A DNA stretch of 64,000 nt from Salinisphaeraceae bacterium (GTDB lineage: Bacteria; Pseudomonadota; Gammaproteobacteria; Nevskiales; Salinisphaeraceae), in the NCBI GenBank assembly GCA_002683405.1, contig NYTH01000052.1, forward strand, positions 1 to 64,000. The letters run 5' to 3'. Made by a program: the position numbers and the translations under genes. The number at the start of each line of letters is the position of its first letter. Position 1 is the stretch's first letter. Below are positions 24,924-36,058 of the stretch, in pieces. The notes beneath the pieces are model-generated. The model searched no databases. It was not told the DNA's origin and saw only the letters and a list, made by a program, of their open reading frames with translations.

Positions 24924-26015
24924 ATGAGTTTCAGAAGATCGCCGCGCCGCATCATCAAATCCATTCTGTCGATGGCGCTGTCCTGCGCTTTGGCGGCCGC
25001 GGTCACGCCGGCCACGGCGCAGCAGGCCACCCTGTACGGGCATGCGCAGGTCACGGCGGAAGAATTCGGCCGGGGCGGCGACAACGGCCTGGGCTTCGAT
25101 CGCATGCGGCTGGGCGGCCGCTACAGCCAGGGGGCCTTCGACTCGCATCTGCAGCTCGATTTCAATGCCGAACCCACGCGGCGGCGCCAGACCGGTACGC
25201 TGCTGCGGGCCGTGCAGCAGGTGTACGCCAGCTGGCAGCTGCGTGACGGGCCGAAGCTCACCGCCGGCCAGATGAAGACGCCGCTGGGCATGGACTTCAA
25301 CCGGCCGGGCGCCGACCTGGACATTACCAAGCGAGGCCTGGACGCCGCGCTCGTGCTCAACCGCGCCGTCGGGGTGATGGCCGGCCAGCGCGATCTGCCT
25401 TTCGGCCTGGGCTATGACGTTGGCGTATTCGGGCCCGCCGGGCGGTCGGCGGCCGTATTCGGCGTGGACGGCGATCCGTTCGACCAGGAGGGCGAAGACT
25501 TCACCTACGTGGCCCGCCTGCACTGGCAGCCGGTTGCGCCGCTGGAGCTGGAAGCGTCGGCCGGCCGGGCCGAGGATGCCGGTGGCGCGGACGCCAGCTC
25601 GGATTACGAAGTGTTCGATCTGGGCGCAAAGTTCCAGCAGGGGCCGCTGACGCTGCGGGCCGAATATATCGATGGCCAGCAGCTGCGGGGCACCGAGGGG
25701 CGCGATCAGGACGCCTGGTACGCCCACGCCGGCTGGCAGGTAGCCGAGCGGCTGGAGCTGGTGTCGCGGCACTACGAGGGCGAGTCACGCACGCCCCTGG
25801 GCAGCAGCGAACTGGAAAACACCGTCTACGGCGTGAACCTGTATCTGGGACCCGATGCCGAGCGGCGTAATCTGCGCGTTCAGATCAATTATCTCGATGC
25901 CAGCCCCGGCCCGGGCGGCTGGAACGGCGTGGGCGGCTTCACCAGCGATGCCTGGCTGGTGCAGCTGCAATTGTTCGATAGCCTGAACCTGCTGGATTAT
26001 CTGGCGGCCCGCTGA
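24924..26015 (+). CDS. Outer-membrane porin, OprO/OprP-like
   Basis: A 363-residue protein with a signal peptide (IKSILSMALSCALAAAVTPATAQ) and alternating amphipathic strands typical of a trimeric porin, including MRLGGRYSQGAFDSHLQLDF and LTAGQMKTPLGMDFNRPG. It ends in a hydrophobic/aromatic terminal strand (DAWLVQLQLFDSLNLLDYLA). The GQMKTPLG block resembles the phosphate-selective porin O/P family. The ATG at 24924 follows AAGGGAG. The anion selectivity cannot be confirmed from sequence. It lies 41 nt after the aldo/keto reductase and 40 nt before cytochrome b561. Confidence 0.82.
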   Translation: MSFRRSPRRIIKSILSMALSCALAAAVTPATAQQATLYGHAQVTAEEFGRGGDNGLGFDRMRLGGRYSQGAFDSHLQLDFNAEPTRRRQTGTLLRAVQQVYASWQLRDGPKLTAGQMKTPLGMDFNRPGADLDITKRGLDAALVLNRAVGVMAGQRDLPFGLGYDVGVFGPAGRSAAVFGVDGDPFDQEGEDFTYVARLHWQPVAPLELEASAGRAEDAGGADASSDYEVFDLGAKFQQGPLTLRAEYIDGQQLRGTEGRDQDAWYAHAGWQVAERLELVSRHYEGESRTPLGSSELENTVYGVNLYLGPDAERRNLRVQINYLDASPGPGGWNGVGGFTSDAWLVQLQLFDSLNLLDYLAAR

Positions 26016-26055
26016 GCCCGCCGGCAGCGTTTTCGTTCACCTGGAGAGCCTGGCC

Positions 26056-26610
26056 TTGAGTATCGAACTGTTTGACCATTCACGCGGCTACGGCCGGGTG
26101 TCCCGCCTGCTGCACTGGGGCATGGCGCTGCTGCTGCTGTGGCAGTTCATCTCGGCCCTGCTGCACTACTTCTACGACGACACGCCGATCACCGATTTCT
26201 TCTTCGGCTGGCATTTCACCAATGGCGTGCTCATTCTGGCGCTGGCCCTGCTGCGCGGCCTGTGGGGGCTGATCAACCTCTCGCGCCGGCCGCCCCACGA
26301 CACGCCGATCCACCGGCTGGCCGCCCTGGGTCAACTGGCCATGTACGCCCTCATGGTGGCCGTGCCGGTCATCGCGCTGATCAGGGCCTGGGGCTCGACC
26401 CGGCCGTTCTCGGCGTTCGGCATCGAGCTGTTCGCCGGCCAGCCGGAAAAGATCGAGTGGATGGCGAACCTGGGCGGACAGTGGCACGGGCTGCTGGGCT
26501 GGACGCTGTTCGTCTTGATCGGCGGCCACATTGCCATGGCCTTTGTGCACACCTACTGGTGGCGTGAGCCCGTGCTGCAGCGGATGACACGGGGCCGCGA
26601 AACGGGCTGA
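26056..26610 (+). CDS. Cytochrome b561 family protein
   Basis: A 184-residue four-helix membrane protein of the bacterial b561 family. Histidines suited to bis-His heme ligation occur in RLLHWGMALLLLW and in the last helix (FVLIGGHIAMAFVHTYWW), with another in FFFGWHFTNGV. These proteins pass electrons from quinol to periplasmic acceptors. The start is TTG at 26056. It is the last gene of a row with the Tat reductase and the porin, so it might supply electrons to a periplasmic partner; that link is inference. Confidence 0.9.
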   Translation: MSIELFDHSRGYGRVSRLLHWGMALLLLWQFISALLHYFYDDTPITDFFFGWHFTNGVLILALALLRGLWGLINLSRRPPHDTPIHRLAALGQLAMYALMVAVPVIALIRAWGSTRPFSAFGIELFAGQPEKIEWMANLGGQWHGLLGWTLFVLIGGHIAMAFVHTYWWREPVLQRMTRGRETG

Positions 26611-26654
26611 AGCGACTGGGCAGGGCTTGGACTCGGGCGGGTCGCCCCCGCGTT

Positions 26655-26683
26655 TTGACATTGCCGGTGAAATCCGCCATCTT
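26655..26683 (+). promoter_or_regulatory. Sigma-70-type promoter of the fur-katG unit
   Basis: A consensus -35 TTGACA (26655-26660) is followed after 17 nt by CATCTT (26678-26683) as -10. The predicted start of transcription falls inside the palindromic operator directly downstream, about 40 nt before the regulator's ATG. Confidence 0.6.
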
Positions 26684-26686
26684 TAG

Positions 26687-26709
26687 TTTTCTGGAGTGAT
26701 TCCAGAAAA
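26687..26709 (+). promoter_or_regulatory. Palindromic operator, probable Fur/PerR-family box
   Basis: TTTTCTGGA (26687-26695) and TCCAGAAAA (26701-26709) form a perfect 9-bp inverted repeat with a 5-nt spacer, just downstream of the -10. Its position suits autorepression by the Fur-family protein encoded 22 nt further on. Confidence 0.65.
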
Positions 26710-26730
26710 GCAATCCACCGACGAACGCGA

Positions 26731-27192
26731 ATGACGCAATCGAGCGACAGCACGGCCATTAATGAACTACGCGCCGCAGGGCTGCGGGCCACTTCCCAGC
26801 GCTCGACCGTGCTGGAGTGGCTGCACGAGCATCCCCACGCCACGGCAGACGACGTGTTTCGCGGCGTCAAGGCGCGTCTGGGCGGCGTTTCCGTGCAGGC
26901 GGTCTACGACGTGCTGGCCGCCTGCGTGTCGGCCGGTTTGATCCGGCGTATCGAGCTGGCCGGCCATCCGGCACGCTTCGAGCGCCGCGCCGGTGACAAT
27001 CACCATCACGTGACCTGCCGCGGCTGCGGCCGGATCGAAGACGTGGACTGCGCCGTGGATGCCAGGCCCTGCCTGACGCCGAGCCAGTCGCACGGCTTCG
27101 AGCTGGACGAGGCCGAGGTGGTGTTCTGGGGCCTGTGCCCGGACTGCCAGACGGCGGGCGAGCGCCCGGCCGCGCATCACGGACACGACTAA
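26731..27192 (+). CDS. Fur-family transcriptional repressor (PerR/FurA-like)
   Basis: A 153-residue Fur-family protein. The winged helix covers about residues 10-85 (ATSQRSTVLEWLHEHPHATADDVF, SVQAVYDVLAACVSAGL), and the dimerisation/metal domain holds DNHHHVTCRGCGRIEDVDC plus CPDC, giving the two CxxC structural zinc sites. Being upstream of katG and behind a palindromic operator, it most likely represses itself and katG and releases them under peroxide or iron change, as FurA does in actinobacteria. The peroxide-sensing His/Asp ligands cannot be verified without alignment. Confidence 0.9.
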   Translation: MTQSSDSTAINELRAAGLRATSQRSTVLEWLHEHPHATADDVFRGVKARLGGVSVQAVYDVLAACVSAGLIRRIELAGHPARFERRAGDNHHHVTCRGCGRIEDVDCAVDARPCLTPSQSHGFELDEAEVVFWGLCPDCQTAGERPAAHHGHD

Positions 27193-27307
27193 AGGGTCAG
27201 GGCAGAACGAACACCGGGCGGCACGGCCCCGGTCTGTCAAAGCCGTGCAACAAGATTGAACGAGGCTTTCGAGCCCACTGCTGAAATAACGCATTAACAG
27301 GAGATAG

Positions 27308-29542
<2,235 letters not shown>

Positions 29543-29573
29543 TCCCGTCCACGGGCTCATTGCCTGACGACAG

Positions 29574-29603
29574 CGCCCCGGCCCCGGCCGGGGCGTTTTT
29601 TTT
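29574..29603 (+). terminator. Intrinsic terminator of katG
   Basis: A 10-bp GC stem (CGCCCCGGCC with GGCCGGGGCG) and minimal loop is followed by eight T residues (29596-29603), 32 nt after the katG stop. Confidence 0.92.
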
Positions 29604-29734
29604 GCGTATCCGGTACGGGCCTGCCGGGGTAAACCGTCGGCTGCCGTGGATAAGGAACAGGCGCGCAAGGCCCTGAGCTGAGCCAGACGCCCGGCGGTGA
29701 GGAAAAAGTACCTTTCTGGCGTTCTTTGGACAGT

Positions 29735-29757
29735 AAAAAGCCCCGCAGAGCGGGGCT
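29735..29757 (-). terminator. Intrinsic terminator of the EF-hand gene
   Basis: AGCCCCGC and GCGGGGCT form an 8-bp stem (29739-29757). On the minus strand this is followed by TTTTT, 40 nt past the EF-hand gene's stop. Confidence 0.85.
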
Positions 29758-29797
29758 GAATCAAATCATTTACCGGTGCGGTGCACCGCTTGGCCGA

Positions 29798-30499
29798 CTA
29801 ACTGCCGCCGGCCGAGGTCTTCGCCTTTACGCCGGCCTTCGCGGCTGCCACGAATTCCTGGGCGTCAAGCTTGCCGTCATCGTTGCCATCGTGCGCGTCG
29901 AATACGCCGATGATGATGGGGTCGGCCTTGGCCTCGCTCCGCGTGATCATGCCGTCGTCGTTGTTGTCCAGGCCGCGAAACCGGGTTTTCATGGGCTTGG
30001 ACAGCGACTTGCCCGCTTCCTTTCCGGCCGAGGCCGAGCCCTCGGCGCCGATACCGGCGGCGACCTTTTCGCCTTTCTTTTTCATGCCGGAGGGGTTCAT
30101 GCCCTTGCCGGTATCGATTTCGGTATCCGTCCCGGCGCCCACGGTGGCCATTTCGCCGTCAAGGCTGCCGTCTTCGGCGCTTTCACCAGCGTTCATGTTG
30201 CCCTTGCCGGAGGCGCGCGCCTTCAGGCCGGAACGGTATTCCTTGAGGGTGAGCTCGCCGTCGCCGTTGTCCAGGCTCTCGAACGCTCGCTTGGCGCTTT
30301 CGTTGGCGCTGGCTTCCTGCATGCTGATCATGCCGTTGCCGTCTGCGTCCAGCTTCTTGAACTGCTGGTCGATGCTCATGCCGGTGTCCACGCCGATTTC
30401 CATCCCGGCGGACGCCTTGGCGTTATCCTTGTGTTGGCCCGCAAAGGCCGCGCCGCTGGCGATGCTCAAGCCCAGCGTGAGCGCAATTGATCTGTACAT
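29798..30499 (-). CDS. Exported EF-hand calcium-binding protein
   Basis: A 233-residue protein with a signal peptide (ALTLGLSIASGAAFAG) and four EF-hand-like loops in two pairs. The loops are DADGNGMISMQE and a degenerate DNGDGELTLKE in the N-terminal half, then DNNDDGMITRSE and DGNDDGKLDAQE near the C-terminus. Between the pairs is a Gly/Lys/Met-rich low-complexity linker (about residues 95-165). It is probably periplasmic or secreted and binds calcium; the biological role is unknown. The second loop lacks one acidic position and may not bind tightly. Confidence 0.88.
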   Translation of the reverse strand: MYRSIALTLGLSIASGAAFAGQHKDNAKASAGMEIGVDTGMSIDQQFKKLDADGNGMISMQEASANESAKRAFESLDNGDGELTLKEYRSGLKARASGKGNMNAGESAEDGSLDGEMATVGAGTDTEIDTGKGMNPSGMKKKGEKVAAGIGAEGSASAGKEAGKSLSKPMKTRFRGLDNNDDGMITRSEAKADPIIIGVFDAHDGNDDGKLDAQEFVAAAKAGVKAKTSAGGS

Positions 30500-30643
30500 G
30501 GTGTCTCCTGCCGATTATTTCGGTATTTCATCCGTGATTGTGTCCCGGCCCCGCGTCAGCGACCTTAACGCGCTGCCGCAGAATGCCTATCAGGAGAAAT
30601 ACGGCCCGGCGGCGGCGCCGGCGGCCGGGCAGAGACGCGGCCG

Positions 30644-31330
30644 TCAGCCGGCCGGCGTCTGCTCGTCCCCCGCGGCCAGCAGAAATTTGCCCAGGTTTGG
30701 CTGGAAGCTCTCGGAAATGTTGTCGGGCGAGAAATGCAGCGCCAGGCTGCTGCCCACCAGAGAGATTTCCAGCTGTTCGGCCTGCGCCATCGCGGCAAAC
30801 TGCGCGTGACTGATCTGGAACGCGGCGTTCTGTCGGTTGGCGTGGTGGATATAGGTTCGGGTGACCTTGTCTTCGCGGGGGGTGGACGAGAGCAGCAGGT
30901 CGTGCCGCAGATAGCCGTCATCGCTGGCCTGGACGCTGAACGGCGCGCCGTCGGCGACCACGTCCATGCGCAGCAGCCGGTTCAGGCGGGCTTCGCGGTC
31001 ACCGCGCTGACCCTCGTGCAGCACCACTTCCACGACCAGAAACCAGTTCTGCCCGACGTAGGCCGGATTGGCGAACACGCCGCGCACGTCCTGTTGCACC
31101 GCGCTGCTGGCCGAGTGATTGGACAGCCGGTTGTTGCGCGACAGCAGAAACGGCCGATCGCTGTGAATGGCGCCCTGACCGACAATATCGAAGCCCGGCG
31201 TGCTGAACGTGGCGCAGCCGCTGGCCGTCAGCATCAGGCCGACCCACAGGACCATCTGGCTGGCGGATCGCGAGAACAACGCGGCGCCGGCCGCATGGAG
31301 GGTCGGCGGTCGGGGCATTGAAGCTTTCAT
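30644..31330 (-). CDS. Putative lipoprotein of unknown function
   Basis: About 228 residues with a hydrophobic signal ending in a lipobox (LMLTASGCATF). The rest is a mixed domain (HSDRPFLLSRNNRLSNHSAS, FLVVEVVLHEG, TRTYIHHANRQNAAFQ) that I do not recognise. The start is uncertain: ATG at 31330, an in-frame ATG at 31318, or a TTG far upstream; 31330 leaves a plausible n-region. The protein should be envelope-anchored. It is monocistronic on the minus strand. Confidence 0.65.
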   Translation of the reverse strand: MKASMPRPPTLHAAGAALFSRSASQMVLWVGLMLTASGCATFSTPGFDIVGQGAIHSDRPFLLSRNNRLSNHSASSAVQQDVRGVFANPAYVGQNWFLVVEVVLHEGQRGDREARLNRLLRMDVVADGAPFSVQASDDGYLRHDLLLSSTPREDKVTRTYIHHANRQNAAFQISHAQFAAMAQAEQLEISLVGSSLALHFSPDNISESFQPNLGKFLLAAGDEQTPAG

Positions 31331-31428
31331 GTTGCAAGCGGTTGTAAGAGCAATGCGGGTTTGCGCTGCAATTAGCACGCCAATCGGGTGAGCGGGCTGC
31401 GCAATTTGATGCCGAGGCTAGACGGCGA

Positions 31429-32700
31429 TTATGACGACGGCGTGATACGCCGGGCGCGATACCGCATCAGCGGTGATGCACTGATTCCGTGCAGGCAGAC
31501 CGAAATCAGCACGGTCAGGCCGCAGATCGCCCAGAGCAGATCGGGCCGGCTGAACGGCGATTGCTGGAGCGCATAGGCCAGGTAGAACAGGCTGCCGATG
31601 CCGCGGATGCCGAAAAAGCTCGCCATGGCGCGGTCCAGCGGCGTCAGCCGCGGGCTCATGCGCAGGGCCAGCCAGGCAGTCAGAGGCCGGACCAGGAGAA
31701 TCATCAACAGGCAGAACCCGATGGCGGGGACGGTCAGCGGCGCGAGTAGCCCGCCGGCAATCGCGCCGCCCAGCAGGATGAGGATGCCGGTCATCAGCAG
31801 CTGTTCGGACTGCTCGGCAAAGACATGCAGCGAGCGATGCGACTGGTGCGTGGCTTCGTAATGCCGGATGACCAGTGCCCCGACGAAGACCGCCAGGAAG
31901 CCGTAGCCGGACAGGGCTTCGGTCACGGCGTACAGGATCAGCGTGCCGGCCAGTGCCCCCAGGCCCGTGCGCATGCGCTCGTGCTCCTGGCGCACGGGCA
32001 GCCGCAGCAGCAACCGCGCGAGCAGAGCGCCCAGCAGCGCGCCCGTGATCAGGCCCACGCCCAGCCGGTAGCCCACATCCCAGATGAGCCAGCTTTCCAG
32101 CCAGGCCGTCGACGCCCAGACCGACGCCGGCAGCGCCAGCGCCAGATAAACGAAGGGGAAGGCCAGCGCGTCGTTCAGGCCCGCCTCGGAGGTCAGCGTG
32201 AAGCGCAGCTCGTCCTCCTTCTCGGCCGGATGAACCGTCTGCTGGCTATCTTCCGGCTCGCCCACCTGAACGTCGGAGGCCAGCACCGGATCGGTGGGGG
32301 CCAGCACCGCCCCCAGCAGCAGGGCGGTGGCTGGCGCCAGGCCCAGCATGCTCCAGCCCAGCCAGGCGCCGCTCAGGATCGTCAGCGGCATGGCCAGACC
32401 CAGCAGCAGCCAGACCGAAGACCAGCTGCCCAGATTCGGGAAGCGATCGATCTTCAGACCGACCCCCATCAACGACACGATCACGCCCAGTTCCGTCAGA
32501 TGCAGCGTCCAGCGGCCCTGGATCAACGGGTCCGGGGCGCTCAGACCCAGGGGCAGCGAGAACACCAGCCAGCCGAATCCCAGGGCGAGAATGGGGAACG
32601 AGACGGGCCGGTCGGCGAAGCGGTGGAGGAGCGTCGCGATACCCAGCACGCCCAGGCCAGCCACCAGCAAATACAGGTTGTAGGGCTCGAAGAACGACAT
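31429..32700 (-). CDS. CPA1-type sodium/proton antiporter
   Basis: A 423-residue protein with about 12 membrane helices. The cation:proton antiporter core shows LLLGAVLAPTDPVLASDVQVG and the ion-binding TSEAGLNDALAFPFVYLAL, both typical of CPA1 exchangers. The extra charged loop EPEDSQQTVHPAEKEDE lies between these motifs. It exchanges Na+ (or K+) for protons at the inner membrane, supporting pH and salt homeostasis. It is divergent from the lipoprotein gene at 32878. Confidence 0.93.
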   Translation of the reverse strand: MSFFEPYNLYLLVAGLGVLGIATLLHRFADRPVSFPILALGFGWLVFSLPLGLSAPDPLIQGRWTLHLTELGVIVSLMGVGLKIDRFPNLGSWSSVWLLLGLAMPLTILSGAWLGWSMLGLAPATALLLGAVLAPTDPVLASDVQVGEPEDSQQTVHPAEKEDELRFTLTSEAGLNDALAFPFVYLALALPASVWASTAWLESWLIWDVGYRLGVGLITGALLGALLARLLLRLPVRQEHERMRTGLGALAGTLILYAVTEALSGYGFLAVFVGALVIRHYEATHQSHRSLHVFAEQSEQLLMTGILILLGGAIAGGLLAPLTVPAIGFCLLMILLVRPLTAWLALRMSPRLTPLDRAMASFFGIRGIGSLFYLAYALQQSPFSRPDLLWAICGLTVLISVCLHGISASPLMRYRARRITPSS

Positions 32701-32877
32701 GTCTGCACCGGTACGGGGCGTGAGTCAAACGGACTGCTGGAAGGCGGCGAAGGGTACGCAACCGCGGGGCATCGATAGAACCGTAAAGTTACGCAATAGC
32801 CGCAGTTGGGCAGCATTACGGACAGCCAGCGGCGCGCCCGCGGCGTTAGCCTTGGCCAAATTTCCCGGGAGCGTTTC

Positions 32878-33309
32878 ATGCGAGCCTTGAGCTACGGACT
32901 GGCCATGCTTTGCGCCGCGGCCGTTGCCGCCTGCAGTACCGGACTGCCCCGCGGCCCGGGTCCGGCCGAAGCCAGCATGGCCGTCAGCGAAGACCATTTC
33001 GATCTGGCCAACGAGCTGAATCGCCGGCTGACAGCGCTGGACTGGCGGCTGGTGCCCTATACGCCGGAGTCGGTTACGGGCGCGGATGCGGCGCTGGCCG
33101 AACGCGCCCGCTACCGCCTGGAAAACATCAGCAGCCGCGTGGGTAGCTGCGGCGCCGCGGTGGATCAGTTTGCCTACCATTTGCGCGTCATCGACAACCG
33201 GTCCGGCGACGCCGTGCTGACCCTGAAGGGCAGCGGCTGCGAGGGCCAGGTGGGCGACCGGTTCGAGCGCTATATGCGTCGTGAAGGGCTGCAGCCGGCG
33301 CCGCGCTGA
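32878..33309 (+). CDS. Small lipoprotein, unknown function
   Basis: A 143-residue protein with a lipoprotein signal (LAMLCAAAVAACSTG, lipobox VAAC). The mature part contains two Cys residues (VGSCGAAVDQ, LKGSGCEGQ) that could form a disulfide. It has no recognised family. The ATG at 32878 follows CGGGAG; the longer frame upstream has no comparable site. It lies between the antiporter and the patatin gene. Confidence 0.72.
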   Translation: MRALSYGLAMLCAAAVAACSTGLPRGPGPAEASMAVSEDHFDLANELNRRLTALDWRLVPYTPESVTGADAALAERARYRLENISSRVGSCGAAVDQFAYHLRVIDNRSGDAVLTLKGSGCEGQVGDRFERYMRREGLQPAPR

Positions 33310-33525
33310 CGCGTCGCTGCGGCGGCGGCGTCGGCCTGAAAATCGCGGCCGTTTGGCCGATAACCTTCCAGTGCGGGGGCCCTGCGCGCTGGCGCCTGCG
33401 GCATTGCATCGGGCCGGTAAACGCGGTTAACTGACACTCGGGTCAGGCACCCCGCGCCACCGGTGACCCCCGCGGACCGCCTCGGGCGCTGCTCCGTTCG
33501 ATCCAGAATCGACAGGCTGACCAAG

Positions 33526-35025
33526 ATGTCTACTTCACGACGAAAACTCGAAAAGCAACTGGAGCGCGCCTCCAACTATGCGGAATGGCGCGCTGCGGCG
33601 CTGACGCTGGACCGCAAGACCGGCGCCGAGCGCTGGAAGCTCATGGACCGGTCGCGGCGCTACGACTACACGTCCATCCGCATTCGGCTGGATCGTCTGC
33701 GCGAGTTGCGGGCGCGGCAGGACAATATCGGGCTCTTGTTCAATCTGAACGAGGGCATTCACGGCAACATGGGTGGCATGGGCAGCTCCCGGCTTTACGG
33801 CCGCGCCCTGTACGGCACCAAGAAGCTGGTGTCCGACTACGTGAAAGAAATCAACGACGCGCTGCTCTATCTGGCGCGCCCCGAAGTTGATGACGTCAGC
33901 CTGGCCGAGAAGATCGACTTCTTTCACCGCGCCAGCCAGTGCTACGGCAGCAGCGCGCTCATGCTCAGCGGGTCCGGGTCGCTGCTGTATTTCCACGTTG
34001 GTGTAGTCAAGGCGCTGTGGGAAAACGGCCTGCTGCCCAAGGTGCTGTCCGGCTCGAGCGGCGGGGCCATGATTGCCGCTATCGCGGGCACGCATCGGCC
34101 AGACGAACTGCAGCACATGTTCGAGCCGTCGTTCCTGCTCGAGGAGGTCAAGCGTGAATCGAGTCTATGGGACCGTCTGTCGTCCCTGCGTCCGCAGCCG
34201 CTCGCCCCGGAACGACTGCGGGAAGTGCTGGAGCGCCTGGTGCCGGACCTGACCTTTCAGGAGGCCTATAACCTGACCGGTCTGCAGATCAACGTGTCGG
34301 TGGCGCCGGCGGAAACCCACCAGAGTTCGCGCCTGCTCAACGCCATCGCCTCACCCAACGTGTTCATTCGCGATGCGCTCATGGCCACCACCGCGGTGCC
34401 CGGGGTGTATCCTCCGGTCATGCTCACGGCCAAGAACGTGCACGGCGAACGCCAGCCCTATCTGCGCACGCGACGCTGGGTGGACGGCGCTGTCAGTGAC
34501 GATCTGCCCGCCCGGCGGCTAGGCCGGCTGTACGGGGTCAACCATTTCATCGTCAGCCAGACCAATCCGCTGGTGCTGCCGTTCGTGCGTGACGACGACG
34601 GCCGGCCCAGGAACTTCCTGTCCGGCTACGGGTATGCCGCGGGCGTGGCGGCGCGCGCCTTCATCAACGCCGGTCTGGACAGCATGAGCGGCATGCTGGC
34701 GCGAGTGCCCACGCTGGAGCGCATGGCCAACGTCTCGCGCTCGGTCATCAACCAGCGCTATACCGGCGATATCAACATCATGCCGTCCTACCGGCTGGTG
34801 GACCCGCGCAAGCTGCTTGCCCTGCGTTCGGAAGAAGAAGTCATGGAGCTGATTCGCGCCGGCGAGCGCGCCGCCTGGCCAAAGCTGGAAATGATTCGCC
34901 TGCAGTCGATGATCGGCCGCACGCTAGACGGAATACTGGTCGATATCGAGCAGGGGCTCATCGACGATGCCGGTGTCGAGCCGCAGATGCCCGCCGCCGC
35001 CCGGCTTCAGGTCGCCAACGGCTGA
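33526..35025 (+). CDS. Patatin-like phospholipase with DUF3336 N-terminus
   Basis: A 499-residue protein: a DUF3336-type N-terminal region (about 1-125; RASNYAEWRAAALTLDRKTG) and a patatin domain (about 145-340). The patatin domain has the oxyanion loop SGSGSLLYFHVGVV, the nucleophile elbow VLSGSSGGAMIAAIAGT (GxSxG) and the catalytic Asp in RRWVDGAVSDDLP. Such proteins are lipid acyl hydrolases, sometimes acting on triglycerides, as yeast TGL lipases share this arrangement. The ATG at 33526 was chosen as the start of the family-length protein. It is convergent with the AEC transporter, with stops 1 nt apart. Confidence 0.93.
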   Translation: MSTSRRKLEKQLERASNYAEWRAAALTLDRKTGAERWKLMDRSRRYDYTSIRIRLDRLRELRARQDNIGLLFNLNEGIHGNMGGMGSSRLYGRALYGTKKLVSDYVKEINDALLYLARPEVDDVSLAEKIDFFHRASQCYGSSALMLSGSGSLLYFHVGVVKALWENGLLPKVLSGSSGGAMIAAIAGTHRPDELQHMFEPSFLLEEVKRESSLWDRLSSLRPQPLAPERLREVLERLVPDLTFQEAYNLTGLQINVSVAPAETHQSSRLLNAIASPNVFIRDALMATTAVPGVYPPVMLTAKNVHGERQPYLRTRRWVDGAVSDDLPARRLGRLYGVNHFIVSQTNPLVLPFVRDDDGRPRNFLSGYGYAAGVAARAFINAGLDSMSGMLARVPTLERMANVSRSVINQRYTGDINIMPSYRLVDPRKLLALRSEEEVMELIRAGERAAWPKLEMIRLQSMIGRTLDGILVDIEQGLIDDAGVEPQMPAAARLQVANG

Positions 35026-35026
35026 G

Positions 35027-35926
35027 CTACACCGCAAGCGCCCACAGGGGCACGGTCAGCAGCGACAGAGCGATGCCGCTGCCGACAATTGCCGTGGACA
35101 GCGGCGGCTCCAGACCGGAGTCGCTGGCGAGAATACCGGCGGTGATCATCGGCGCCATCGCACATTGCAGCAGCGCCACGGCGGCCACCTCGCTGCCGGG
35201 CTGAAACACGCGCGCCAGCAGCAGCACGACCAGCGGCGCCAGCGCAAGCTTCCAGGCGAGCGCAACGCCGATGGGCGTGCGGAAGCGCGGCACGTCCCGT
35301 AGCCGCAGCGCGTATCCCACTGCGAACAGCGCCACCGGCGTAAGCGTGTCGGCCAGCCGGTCGAGCACGGTAACCACGGCCGCCGGCCAGCCGGGGCTGA
35401 ACAGCGCGACGACGAAGGCCACGCACAGCGCAATAAAGGGCGGAAACAGCAGCACGCGGCGGGCGATCTGCGAGGCGCGGATGGTCTGGCCGCTGCAGGT
35501 CGCGGCCACCAGAATGCCCAGGGTCGACAGGGCCAGAAAGGAGCCGAGCTGATCGGCGATCACGGCGGTGCCCATGGCCGTCTCGCCGCGCAGCGCCAGA
35601 ATCATCGGCAGCCCCATGAAGGACGTGTTGCCCAGTCCCGCAGTCAGCAGCACGCAGCCGATCCGGCGGCGGCTCCAGCCCAGGGCGCGGCCGAGCGGCA
35701 CGATCAGCGCGATGGCGCCGAGCATGACGATCCAGGGCCCTACGGCAGCGAACGCCAGGGAGGGGTCGAAATCGATCCGCGGTATTTCCACCAGCACCAG
35801 CGCGGGCAGGGCGATACGCAGCACCCAGGCGTTCAGCACGGGGCCGGTGTGGTCAGGCATCCAGCGCTGACGCGCGAACAGAACGCCCAGCCCCAGGGCG
35901 CAGATCAGCAGTGCGAAATTTCCCAT
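35027..35926 (-). CDS. AEC family transporter
   Basis: A 299-residue protein with ten hydrophobic segments in two five-helix repeats, as in auxin-efflux-carrier family members. It includes LTAGLGNTSFMGLPMILALRG, the Asn/Pro-rich crossover region, in the first half and MAPMITAGILASDSGLE in the second. In bacteria these carriers move small organic anions such as malate or malonate; the substrate cannot be named. It is convergent with the patatin gene. Confidence 0.9.
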   Translation of the reverse strand: MGNFALLICALGLGVLFARQRWMPDHTGPVLNAWVLRIALPALVLVEIPRIDFDPSLAFAAVGPWIVMLGAIALIVPLGRALGWSRRRIGCVLLTAGLGNTSFMGLPMILALRGETAMGTAVIADQLGSFLALSTLGILVAATCSGQTIRASQIARRVLLFPPFIALCVAFVVALFSPGWPAAVVTVLDRLADTLTPVALFAVGYALRLRDVPRFRTPIGVALAWKLALAPLVVLLLARVFQPGSEVAAVALLQCAMAPMITAGILASDSGLEPPLSTAIVGSGIALSLLTVPLWALAV

Positions 35927-36058
35927 GCGGGCCCGTTTTCGGCGTGGAAGGCAGGCGGCACTGTACTGAATTTCGCGGCGGATGGAAGGGCCTACGGCCG
36001 CGCTGGAGCGGCCGACGCGCTAGACTTGAACCATAGCCAGCCGTCCGGAGACGACATC

